From Nocardia speluncae NBRC 108251 (GTDB lineage: Bacteria > Actinomycetota > Actinomycetes > Mycobacteriales > Mycobacteriaceae), in assembly GCF_001613245.1 (NCBI RefSeq), contig NZ_BDBZ01000018.1, positions 62,001 to 126,000 of the forward strand: a DNA stretch of 64,000 nucleotides, read 5' to 3'. Under the pieces are notes generated by a model, which was given only the letters and a program-made list of their open reading frames with translations, searched no databases and was not told the origin of the DNA. Numbering within the stretch: the stretch's first letter is position 1; each line of letters starts with the position of its first letter. This document shows, one piece after another, positions 30,401-42,400 of this stretch. The position numbers were made by a program, and so were the translations under genes.

Positions 30401-33400
30401 CCCGGCCGAGCGCGGCTTCCACCACCGAGCGGATATCGCGCGTGAATACCTCGGGGAAAATCGCTCCCAGCAGATTGAACTCCGATATCACCGCGCCTGG
30501 AACGTATTGCGCCGCGATATCGCCCTGACGGGAAAGCTCCACCAGGTTTCTGATCTCGAGCAGCATCGCGACGGTGAGGTTGTCGATCGGGGTGGGTTCG
30601 GCGGGATCGCGGCGCAGCCCGTCCCGTAGGTAGGTGGCCGCCGGTATATCGACCGAGACGTTGGCGATGGGGCCCACCGCCGGTGCGTGCTGCTGGATCG
30701 TGGCCGCCACCCGACGGGAGTGGTGCGGCGGGGTGATGACGATCACAGGCAACCCGTCATCGGCGCCCGGAAGCGTGCTGAGCGCCTCCTGGAAGAACTC
30801 CGCGTTCTGCCGGGTGTTGCGCGCGTCGCGATCGACGATGATCCGGTCGGAGACGTTCGAGTCCTGCCACAGGCCGTGCTGCTGCGCGTACTGCTGGAAA
30901 AGGACCGGCTCTTCGAGCGCGGAGCCGGGGGCCGGCGGGCGGTGACCCGAGAAAATGATCGGCAGATCCCGGTATTCGGGGTGCTCGGCCAGCCAGTCCG
31001 CGAGGAACGCCGCGGTGCCCGAATCCGGGTCGCTGGGCACCAGGATGGCTCGGTACTGCGTGTCCGGGTCGAGCACCCACTGTTCGTCGAACCGGAGGAA
31101 ATCCCATATCTTCGCCAAACCGGCCAGTACCACCGTCGACGAGTCGGCGCGGCGTTTCAGTTCGGCGAGCCAGTCCGACAGGCGCCCCGCTGCGGGGCCG
31201 GGATCGGCGGCACTCGGGCCGGAATCGGCAGTATCGTCGGGAATTCTGTCATGCAGCTGCTTCAGGTCCTGCGGTAGTCGGGGGTCGTCGCCTGCGATTC
31301 GCTGCTTTCCTGGCTCGGACGAGGGTAGCTCGTGCGTAGGTTGCTCGAATCCGAGGAACGAGACTCCCGATGCTGCGAGCCATGGCGCAACCGAGCGTGA
31401 GTGCATGGCCTCGATCGCCGCAGCCACTCGGTCCGGCTCCGGGCCGAGTTCGCGATCGGTGTAATAGGCCCTGGTGGATCCACCTTCCCGACGCAGGTGC
31501 AGTGTCGAGCGGCCCGGGGCGCCGAGAACTGGTTGCACCGCCAGGACGATCGTCAATCCATCAGCGACGACCTCGAACCGTTCAGCACTCACCGAGAAGT
31601 CGGCGGTGGCCCCGGAGAACATCCGATCGACACCGAATTCACCCGGGTCGTATTCGTTTTCGAGTGGATCAATGCCTCGCCGTTCGATCAGCTGGTCGAC
31701 GGTCGGCATACCCGGCGGTTTCGTGGTTCGCCAGAGGGGGCCTTGCAGTTGGTCATCGATCTCGATGCCGGCCAGGTCGATATGCCGGGTGAGGTAGTGC
31801 AACGCCTGGGCGATGAACCTCGGGTCTCCTGAAGAGGTAATCAGGAACCCGGCGCCGAAATGGAGTGTGGTAATGCGTCCGTCACGGATGTGCCAGTGCC
31901 CGAAGGCGAAGGGGAGATGGCCTGCTTCGGGGTAGGAGCTGTACAACTCTTCGTGATATCCAGGGCCGGTGCGAATCCCGTCGTGGGTGAAGAAGAAGAC
32001 ATCGCCCGAGGCCATCGGCGCGTCGTCACTCGTTGAGCTGTAGGGAGCTCCGCTTTCATCACACAGCAGCCCCTCGGCATCGAAGTGGAGGTACTGAAAC
32101 GGGATACCGTCGGCGCTCTCGGGCGTGTAGGGACGGTGTTCGCTGTGCGCTACGGTGTGGTACTGCGGTGCCGTATCCGCGGTCGCGCCGGTGTTGTGCT
32201 GCGCGTCCGTTCTGGCCGGCGCCGCTGATTCGGACACTACGGGGTCCTGCTGCTGCGGTCGCGGTTCGGTCGGAGCGGTGACATCGCGTTGCTGTACAGG
32301 AGCTTCGGTTGAGGTGGCCCGGGTGTCGGGTTCGCCGTTCGGGCGTGGTTCGGAGTTGTCAGGTCGGCGACGGGTGCTACCGCCGCCGTCCATGTGGAGT
32401 GGTGCCCACGGGGTGGGGTTGCGGCGTCCGGCGTGGCGCCGGAATGGTCCGTCGAGAGCGTCGTCGGCGCTGGGGACGGCCGTGCCGGAACCGAGCGCTA
32501 TCGACGGCTTCCGTGCGGGTTCCTCCGGGGACGGATTGTCACGGACCGGCTGGTTCGCCTGTTGCGAGGTGGGGCGTGTGGGGCGAAGTACCAGCCATCC
32601 GGGGCTCGGACCGGGTCGGCTCAGATCCAGCCACGTCTCGCCGGTGATGAGCACGCCATTATGGCGACCCTCCAGATACTTTCGACCGTTGTGCTGGACC
32701 TCGTTCATCCGAGCCAAGGTCAGGTCGATCGCCGATCGTTCGAGCGGACTGGCGGCCAGCATCGCTTCGACGTGGGCTGGGTCAGGCCCGAGCAGCTTCC
32801 GGAGGATCCACGGATGGGGTGGTCGATTCGATGCCAGTGCCTCGGCGACAAAGGGGGTGCTGGCGAGGATCGGCCTGATTCCCGCGTCGGCTGCTTGTCG
32901 GTCGCTGTTTGTGGTGAACGACCTGTCATCGGTGCCGAATGTGCCACCATGGTCGTACGGGATGGCAAGGATTATATAGCCGTCTTCGACCAGGACTTCC
33001 TCGCCGGGGCCGGGGTAGAACGGGTGATCCCGGTCGTCGATGGCGATTTTCAGCGTTCCCAGGTTGTCGCCCCGGTCGACGTTCCCGAATATGTAGTCGA
33101 GGTAGGTGAGTATGTCCTGGTCGGTTCGTGAGTATCGGTGCACCGGACGCGGGTCGCCGAGCCCTGGCACATACGTTGTCCACGATCCCTGGCCCGCCCC
33201 TGCGTCGTACAACGACGTTGCCGGAACGATCCTGGCGAGTCCGAAAATCCGTGCCCCTTGGTAGAACACCGCTTCCCGTGGTGCCTGCCGTGACGGGGGA
33301 ATGTCGATCCGCGGGTTCTCACCGGAGATCGGCTTGAAGACGAACAGCTCGGGTTCGCCTCTGAATTTCGCGAGATACACCGTGCTGTTGCGGCCCCCAC

Positions 33401-36400
33401 CGATCGGCACCATGACAACAGGGCGTTGTGCCGGTGTTGCGGGCACGGTTGAGGTCGAAGCCTGCGCCGCCGGACTCGTTGTCGTATCGGGCCAGCCGCC
33501 GCGGGTCTGCGCGAATGCTATTGCCGCGGAGTCGCTGCCAGGGCCGACGACGTAGTAGCTGGGCTCTGATGGCCCGCCCAGCTCCGAGAGGGCCGCACGG
33601 CGGCCGCCGACCGCCGCGACATCGCGTGCCAACTGGGCGCCACGTGCTTCGCTGCGATACTGCTCGCTGGAATCGGTTCGGTCGGCCGGTGTGCCGTATT
33701 CGAGCCAGGCGATCAATGCTGTCGACCCTGCATACGTCGCCGAGATCGCTTCGAAGAGTTGCCGGGCGTTTTCCAGGCCATTTGTCAGGTCCGTCGGATC
33801 CGCCGACCGGGCCGGGACATACAAATGCAGTGATTCCGCCTTGTCGGCATCGCCGTATGCCACCATTGCCCGCCCGGCAGCGGCATCGACCGACAGGATA
33901 TGCACAGGCGGTTTCGGAACCATCGAATCGGCCGCCATCTTGGCGACAGCCAGGTTGTGCCGTGCATCCCTGAGATTCGCTTGTTCTCTACGTTGTGGAG
34001 CGTCGAGCTCGGCATGCCGGGAAAAGAACTCCTGGGTGCGTTTCAGCATCGCCGCCCGGCTCGCCTCGTCGAGCACCGAAGGAGGAAGCCCGTCCGCACG
34101 TGCCAACTCGGCGGGATACTTGTGGCTGATGTGCACCCGTTGCACGGGGCTCAGCGACTCCCACCAGCGGGCATTACGTGCCGCACGTTCGCGCGCATCT
34201 CGCACCGGATCATCCGCATCCCGGTGGGGCAATAGAGCTTCGATCGATGCTCCTGGCCGGAGTAGTTCCAGAGCCTCTTGTGCAGGGTCGGTGGGGTCGA
34301 GGTCGATGGCGACCGGATCTGTGCCACGCTCCTGCTCGGGTTCCCGGCCTGCAGTCGACCGGGGGTAGCCGGCTGTTCCCATCGGTCCGCGCGGGTGGTA
34401 CCAGAACCCGACCTCGTCGGCGGCCGCGCGGATCAGCCGCAGATCATCGAGTGCGGCGATACCTTTCACCGCGTCCCGGACGGTCGCCGCGGCGGCGCCC
34501 GCGGCGTCGGCGACCGCGCCCCGGCTCGGCTGCGGCCTGATCTGCGCCGGAACGAACTCGTTTCCGACCCACCGTGCCGGACGGCAACGTTGCGTGACAT
34601 AGACCGGATCGATGAGGGCGGTCACATCCGCTCGACCGGGCAGTACGCCCAGGTGTTGGGCAGCGGCGAGAACTCGCTGGGTGGTCTCGCCGTGCCACAG
34701 TTGCTTCGTGCCGAACTTGCCGGTGAAGATACTGCTGATGTAATGCCTGCCGACTCCTGCCAGCAGAGCTACATCGGAACGGGTGGGTTTCTGCATCGCT
34801 TGGAACGGGGTCAGCTCGCGGTACCGTTCGGCCAAGTGCCGCAGCTGCGGAGTAACAGTGCTGTCGGCGGCCCATGCGGCGGCGAGCTCGCGGGTCACCT
34901 CATCGGGCTCGATACCCAAGGCCCGGGACAGCTGGTTGCGCATTGCGTGAATCTCTATCGCGGTCGACGTTCCGGCAGGCGGAATGCGCTGCTCGGTAGC
35001 GTCGTACAAAAGGGTCTCACTGTAGTCGGCAAGTTGTGCGAGCTCCGATGAACCCGTCAGCTCGGCGGCCCAGTGCAGCTCTGCCAGCAGCACACCGGTG
35101 GTAGCTGGACGCGGTGGGCCCAGTTCCCGTAACCGGAGTAACTGCTGAAGTTCATGGTCGAGTACTTTTCGCCGCTCGTCGAAAATTTTCTGGTGCAGAA
35201 GGTCCGGCTGGTGTCCGGGTACCGGTGGCGTGGTGGTTGCCGGGTCGAACATATCCAGGTTGGCATACGACTCTTTGCTGGTTGTAGCTCTCTCTTGATC
35301 GGCGTGCAGGCGGAGCTGTTTGCCGATCCACAGCGCGAGCCCGAATCCATCGACAGTGGACACCTTGCCGGGCGCGACGGTCTGCAGTTGCTCCACAACA
35401 AGGGAGAGACCCAGCCGTACCGACCCCGCGGTCACCGCGTTCGGCGGCAGTCCGAGCCGGTCGGCCAGCGCAGACCGCGCCTGCTCTCGGTCTCGCACCC
35501 GCTGTGCCGATTCCGGTCGGGTATCGCGACTCGTCGGATCGGGATTGTGCGGACCGAAAGCATCTACGGTCCAAGGGCGTTCGGCGCCTCTGCGTGCGGA
35601 CATCGATTCGTCCACAGCTTCGGATACCGGGGCCTGACCGGCGGTAGAGAGACGTTCGGGTTCACCGCGTTGATCACCACCTGACAGCCCCGGCGCTCTG
35701 AGGACGAGTTGGTTCAACGGTGCGGTGATCCCTGCGGCCGCCAGCGGGGGCGGCGTGCGCTCCATGGGGTCGGCAGGCGCCGCATCGTCCACGTCGACGA
35801 AACCGTAACGCCGCCGGTACATTTCTTCGGCAGCGGTGTTCTCGACGACACTCAGGTAGATATCGACCTCGCCCAGATAGCTGCGGGCACGTTCCATCAA
35901 CCGGCCGCCGATTCCGGTTCCGTGCCATTCGGGACTCACGTACAAGGCGTCGAGGTCACCCGCTCCGTCTGCGCGTATCCGAACCTGCGCGAAGCCGGCG
36001 ACTTCGCCGTCGGGCGTTGTGGCCACAAATATTCCGGGTTCACCACCGGCCAGTGTGGCCCGCCAATCACCGAGTTTCCGCGGGCCCAGATCGTTCAGGA
36101 GAAACCGTTCCAGATTCGCCGGAGCACCCGGCAGGTTGCGGTAGGCGTGCTGGGAGGCCAGAACGTGTGCGCGAGTCACCCCGGCCGCGTCGACAGCCGA
36201 ACCGACTGTGATCCGGACTGCGTGAGCCTCTTCGCGACTTCGTTGTGGGGCGGGGGACAGATAGTCGGGTGTGAACGTTCGGGGTACGCGGTGATCTGTG
36301 CTCGAGGCGGTCCCGGCCCGGCCCCGCATGCTGCCGCCGGCGGTTGCCACCGGTCCGGAATCCACCGCCACGCCGTCGGCACCGGCATCGGAATCCGATA

Positions 36401-39400
36401 CGCGGGGACCGGCAACGGGCGCCCCGGAATCGCCGGGGGGGACCTGCTGGTCCTCGGGGTCGAGATCGATGGCAACAGTGTCCGGCCCGCGGTGGGTGCG
36501 CGGCTCGGTGTTCTCGGAAGCCTGCGATGGGTCCCTCGGCCGCTGTCCGGTGTGGATTTCGGCTTCCGGCGCTGGTGCGGTGGTGCGATTGGTAAAGGTC
36601 AATGTGTAGGTGCCGTCGGGAACGCTGTGTGGGGCAGTGAGCTCGATTACCGGTGTGCCGTCGACCATGCGGACATTGGCTGTGCCTGATACCCGGCGCC
36701 GTTCGTCCGGTGCTGTCGGCGGCGTTTCCGGGGCTTGCGGCACGCTGGGGTCGGCGAGAGTTACGTGGTAGACGCCGTCGGCGAGGACCGAAGGCGCTTC
36801 GAGTTCGATTGTCGGTGCGCCGTCGATCATGCGAACGGTGGCCGGGCCGGCAGGTGGGAGCGGTTGTGGCGGTGGCGGACGCAGTCTGAACTGTTCGGGA
36901 GTCGGGTTGTGCTTGGGCCGGCTGGCGACGTATCCGAGCGCCGCGCCGCCCACAGCCGCACCGGCGAAAATGGCAGCGCTGGTGAGACCGGTCAACTGGG
37001 AGCCGAGCGGCAGCAGTACGCTGCCGGCGACAGCGGCACCGAGCATACCGCCTCCGGTGCCGATGATGGCCAGGGTCGAGAATGCGCCGCCGGCAGCGGC
37101 CGTCGGGATCAATTTCCTGAAGTACGTATTGAAGGCTTTGTTGTTGACCGTATTCAGCGCACCGCCGATCGCGGAAGCGATCCAAATTGTCTTGGCATCC
37201 GAGGTGAACGCGTACGTCAACATCACACCTCCCAGCGACCCTGTCGCGATCGGGAGTGTCCATTCGAACTTGGCTCGCTCCATCAACCTCGCCACCGGCG
37301 GTGCAAGCCCTGCCAGCAACGTCGCTACACCTCCGGTGCTGTTCGCGGCCAAGAGCAGAGCCGTGGTTGCCCCCGAGTAATTGTTCGTGTCGATGAGGCT
37401 GGTCAGAAGCAGGTTGCCGGCCTGGATTGCGAACACCGACGGAATGCTGAACAGGGCGAAGGCGCGCATCAACGGATCACGCACAATAGCGCGCGCACCA
37501 TCGAGGATTTTTGTCGGTTCGCTACTGTCATCGTCCGGGCTCTTGGAGGGCAGGTTCCGAAGCGCCGCGAGGTAGCCCACATAGGCGGTGGCGAGAGCGC
37601 CGTACGGCAGGACGACGGATATCTGCTCGAGGATCGCGCCTGTGGACTTGCCGACCGATGCGGCCAGAGAATTCTCCAGAAGCTTATAGTTCCCGGCCTT
37701 CTCACTCTCGGATTTCGTGGCCAACTTCTCCGCATAGACGAAATTGATCGGCGCGGCAAAAGTTACTGCGGCCGAAATGAGAACGGTTGAGCCCATCATG
37801 ACCGGTAAAGAGCCGGGCAGATCGAGCATCACCCAACCACCTGCGGTGAGCATCGTGGCGAATCCGCCACGCGCCAACCATTTCAGCATCTCGCGCGGGT
37901 CTTTCCGGTCGGCGATGGGCGCGGCCACCATTTGGGTGAGCAGGCCGGCGCCTTGAGTCGCTGTGGCCACCATGCCGAGCGTGCCCATCGAGGCGCCGTA
38001 TTCGAGCATCGCGAGGTTGGAGCCGGCCAGAAAACCCGATGCACCGATGGTGGCCGGTATGGAGCCGAGTGCTCGCAGGCTCAGGTCGCTCATCTTGGCC
38101 CGGTCTTCGGCGCGAGCCTCGTTACGGACTCGTTCGCGATCCAGCTCGCGGGCCGCGCTGCGAGCATCGCGGAACTGTGAGAGCAGCTCCGGATCTACCG
38201 GCACCGCGGGCGCGCCGGGTGTGTGCTCGCCCTCGGCTTCCTGGGCGGGTCTGTTCCGTCGCCACGGTGTGCCGTCCGAGCCGGTATTGAAAGTGATGGC
38301 CCCGCTCGGGTCGCGACCGGCCATCGGCATCGTGTAGCTGATCCGGCCGGGCCCGCTCCGGTGTCTGTCGGTGACGTCGATGGAATCGATAGCGGTGAAA
38401 CTTCGATCGATACCGTGTGACCGGACCGAATCCCCGAACCGTGTCCAGGCGAGCCCGGCAGCAGCTGTGTGGCCGTCCCGGTCCAGTGCGCCGATTGTTT
38501 TCGCCGCTGCTTCGGCTTCCGAGCGTACGCCCAGCTTCGACATACTGCTGTCGAGGTGCCTGTTCACAGCGAGCAATGGGACGTGCAGTAGGGCGCTGAT
38601 CTCACCCGTGGTACGACCGTTGAGCCGGTGCGCGAGTACCTCGATTTCGGCCTTCGACAGGAGGGCGGTGAGGTTCGTGACCACGTCGGTCGGCTCATCG
38701 ATGAGCTCGTGGCGCAGCGCTTCCGCGACGATCAGCGCTGTGCTGCCGACGATGTCCAGCGCGGCCGCTACGCGAGAGACCTCGGCCGGGCGGAACAACT
38801 GTCCGGCAGCCATGTGCTGAAGCTGTTCGACCAGCGCGCGGATCGCTGATGCCGCTCGGGTGGTGAAGTCTTTCTCGGTCGGTGCGCCGATCTTTCGCCG
38901 CGCCTCCACAAGGTGATCGAGGACATCCGCCGCCGGTACCCCGAGGCGATCGGCGATCTCCTGGACGGTTCTGCCCACGAACTGGTGCGCGAGCACCAGC
39001 ACTTCATCCTTGTGCAACACCGTCAAATCAGCGATCGGATGTTCGTCGGAAACGGCCGTGTGCTGTGGGCCGGCACTTCGGCTCGGCAGATGGGCATCGT
39101 CGAGATCGAGATCGAGGTCGATGGCGACAGTGTCCGGCCCGCGGGATGTGGGTGGCTCGGTGTCTCCGGGAGGCTTCGATGTGTCCCTGGGAGGGTTCTC
39201 CACCGGGCCGGGTGTCGTTTCGCTGTGCTCCGGCCGGGTGGTCGTCCCTGACCTGCTCGGTGGGGAATCCGGCGTATCGGTCTCGCCGGAAAGGGGTGTC
39301 GAGGGCTGGAGGTCGCTGATGTCGACGCCGAACGAGGAAATGTCGAAGTCTTCGAATCCCGGCAGGGTTTCCGTTTCGTCGGTGGCCCGATCGTCGTCGC

Positions 39401-42400
39401 GCCGGATCTCGAACCACTGCTCGATGGTGTTGCGGTGCAGGCCGAAGGTGATGGTCCGCCCGCAACTTTCGCTCATTGCGTGTGCGAGCCGCGTTCCGCG
39501 CCCGCCCTGGCGGTTCACGTCCTGTTGTCGGGCCGACCATTCGGGCAAGTTCTCGGCATCGCCCGGGGCGATCTCGTTGCGGAACGCAATACGGACACTG
39601 TCCTGCTGATCCTCCGTACTCACACTCCGGATATCGATCTCGGGCTCGGGGTTCAGCCCGTGCTCGGAGGCGAAGTTGTGGAGGTACCCCAAGGAGTTGG
39701 TCACCAGCTCCGAGGTGATGGTGGTGATCGCATGGTCCTGGTCGTCGGTCACCCAGGAGTTCTCGCTTCGCACGCGGGTGGCGACCGCCCGGCGCATCGG
39801 TCCGATTCCGGCTTGATAGGCGGGCCGACTCTCCGAGGAATCCGCGAGCAGCCGCGCCGCTCGGTCGTCGCCGTCTTGTCGCGGCTCCGAATCCTTCGGG
39901 AGGGGGCTCGTCCGGGGTGGCCCGTAGACACGTTCGACGGGCCGGGGTGTCGGGCCGAAATACCAGTTGACCTCGACTCGGCTGGTATCGCTGGATGCGT
40001 CGACGACCTGGACATGCAATATTGCTTCGTCGTCCATCCGCGCGGTCACGGCCAGCGTGCCGATTCCCCACAGCACCGATGCGGAGACGGCATCGGCGAT
40101 CTCCCGGACATAGCCGGAATCCGGTTGGCCGGTCAGCATCGCTTCGATGCGGTGGGCCACCAGATCCGCTGTGGCGGCGTCGCCGCGCGCAATACCGGTC
40201 AGCTGGAACCCGTTCGCGGTCAGCCATTCTCTTTCGAGCAGTGAGGAGGCGAAGCGGTCTCGTTCGGCATCGTTTTCTCCGCCCGGTTGCCGCCCCGCAC
40301 GGCCGGGAGTGTGCTGTTCGCTCGGATCCGGCCACGTGCGTTCGGCCCGGGGGGTGCGGCCGGGGTAGATGAGGTCCGCCGTGCGGTCCGCCGTACGCCG
40401 CATCAGCTCTGCCATCCAGCCGGAAGCCGCGGAGACCGGGCCCGCGGCTGCGCGCAGCCGCTCCTGGACCTTCTCCGGAAGGAGGCCGATACCGCCGTCG
40501 ACGATGTCCTGTCCGGTGTCCAGTACCAGATCCGGGAACTCCCGCAGCACAGTACTGGCCAGGTACCGGTCGACGACCTTCATCATGAATTCCTCGGCCG
40601 CTCGACTCCCCATCCTCGACCAGATGAAGGAGGCCAGATACCGTGCCCGCAGATACTCGGGGCTCTGGGCCTCGAGCCGGCGGCACCCCGGGAAATGCAG
40701 CGCCGACCACAGATCGTCCTTCAGGAATCGGTGCCAGAACCAATATTCCATGTCTGTGAGCTCATCGCCCATCAGCTCGAGGTCGTTGTTCAGCAATGGC
40801 CTACCTGCGTAGTACTCCATTTTGCCGAACAGGATCGATACCAGCTGCGGTAACTCGTCGAGCGAGGTCGCCCGCAGGAACCTCGCCCACGGCGTGGTCC
40901 GATCCTTGATATCGCGGGTACTGGATTTCTCCGGCTCGTCCAGCGGCAGCGTGCGCAGCTTCCAGGCGGTGATGATCCGGCCGTCGCCCGTGGTCTTCTG
41001 CTGTTTGATGAACAGCGATTCCCAGCTGATTGTGCCGTTGTGAACGATCTGGTCGATCGACAAACCGGTTACGGCCAGCACACCGAGCGCCGCATACAGC
41101 GGCGCACGTCCGATGACCCGATCCAGCTCGAGGAAATCCTTATCCATGAACTCTTGCGCGAGGTCTGTCTCGCGTACCTTGTCGGTCCCCCACGAGAACA
41201 GCGAGGAAATCATCGAGCCCAGCCGGTCTGCGCTCATATTCTGGAAATCCTGGTCCGACAGTTCCAGCTCGTGCAGCTTGTCGACAACCTCCGACATCAC
41301 GGCGTCGAACCATTTGCCCCTTTTACTGACCCAGTCGGCGCCGAACGGCTCCCCGGGCTCGGGCTTGGGGAGGTACTTCAGGTACCAGTACGCCTCGGGG
41401 TCGATCGCGTACAGCTCGGCGATGGCGGTATCGGTTTCGGCCCAATACCGTTCCCAGTATCCGGGGTCGGCTGTCTCGCCCTTACCCGCAGGTTCCGGAG
41501 TTTCGGGACCCGGCGGGTCGGCTTCGTCGAGATCGATGGCCACAGGATCGCTGCCGTTTCGACCTACCGGCGCCGGGTCGAGCCGGTCCGGTTGCGGTAT
41601 CCACGCGGCGGCGAGGACCAGACCGTCGCGGACCCGCCAGCGGCCCTGGACCGGTTCCGCCGGAAGCCCGAACTCCTGGGCCGTCTCGGTGTCGAGCCGG
41701 GCGCGGAAAGTGTGACTGTCGAGGTCGACGGTCACGTGCAGTCGGGAGTCGGTGGGGCCGCTCGCGTCCGGGGCGGCACCGTTGCGGGCGAGCAAGGTCT
41801 CGTGGGTGGCAGCTACCGCATCTTTGATCGCGCGCAGCACCCGCAGCAGGTGAGTGTCCGACCGGATCATCTCGCTGCCACCGGCCTGCCGAGCCCAGGC
41901 GAATTCGTCTGAGGTGACGAATCCCGGCGGATGTGTGGTGGCCAGGGGGACGTTCTCCGCGAGACCGAGACCAACAGCGCGGAAGTGCTCGGCGTGGGCG
42001 GAAATCGCCGCGGCATACGTGGCGGGTTCGGACCCCACGGACGGATCGAGGGTGATGGCGCCGACCGTATCCGGTGGCCAGGGCAGCGGTTGCGGGAACG
42101 GCGGGCGATGGGTCTGTTCGAAACCCGGAGTCTGCTCCGGCGGGAGCCCGAGACGGTGCAGCGCCATTCGCGCACACAAGAATTCGGGATCGGGCGAGAG
42201 CCCGCGCAAAGTCCGCGCACCCAGCACCTCGTACACGGCGACGCCCGGCGGCAGGAGTGGAGAGACCATCGACTCGCCGAACAGGAACCAGGTGGACTTC
42301 GTGCTCTCGAGCCGGATCACGCCCGCCTCGTAATCCACGCCGGGGGCAGGCGGATTCGGCGCAGTATGCGGGTTGTTGTCGACGATCTCGACGACCAGCC

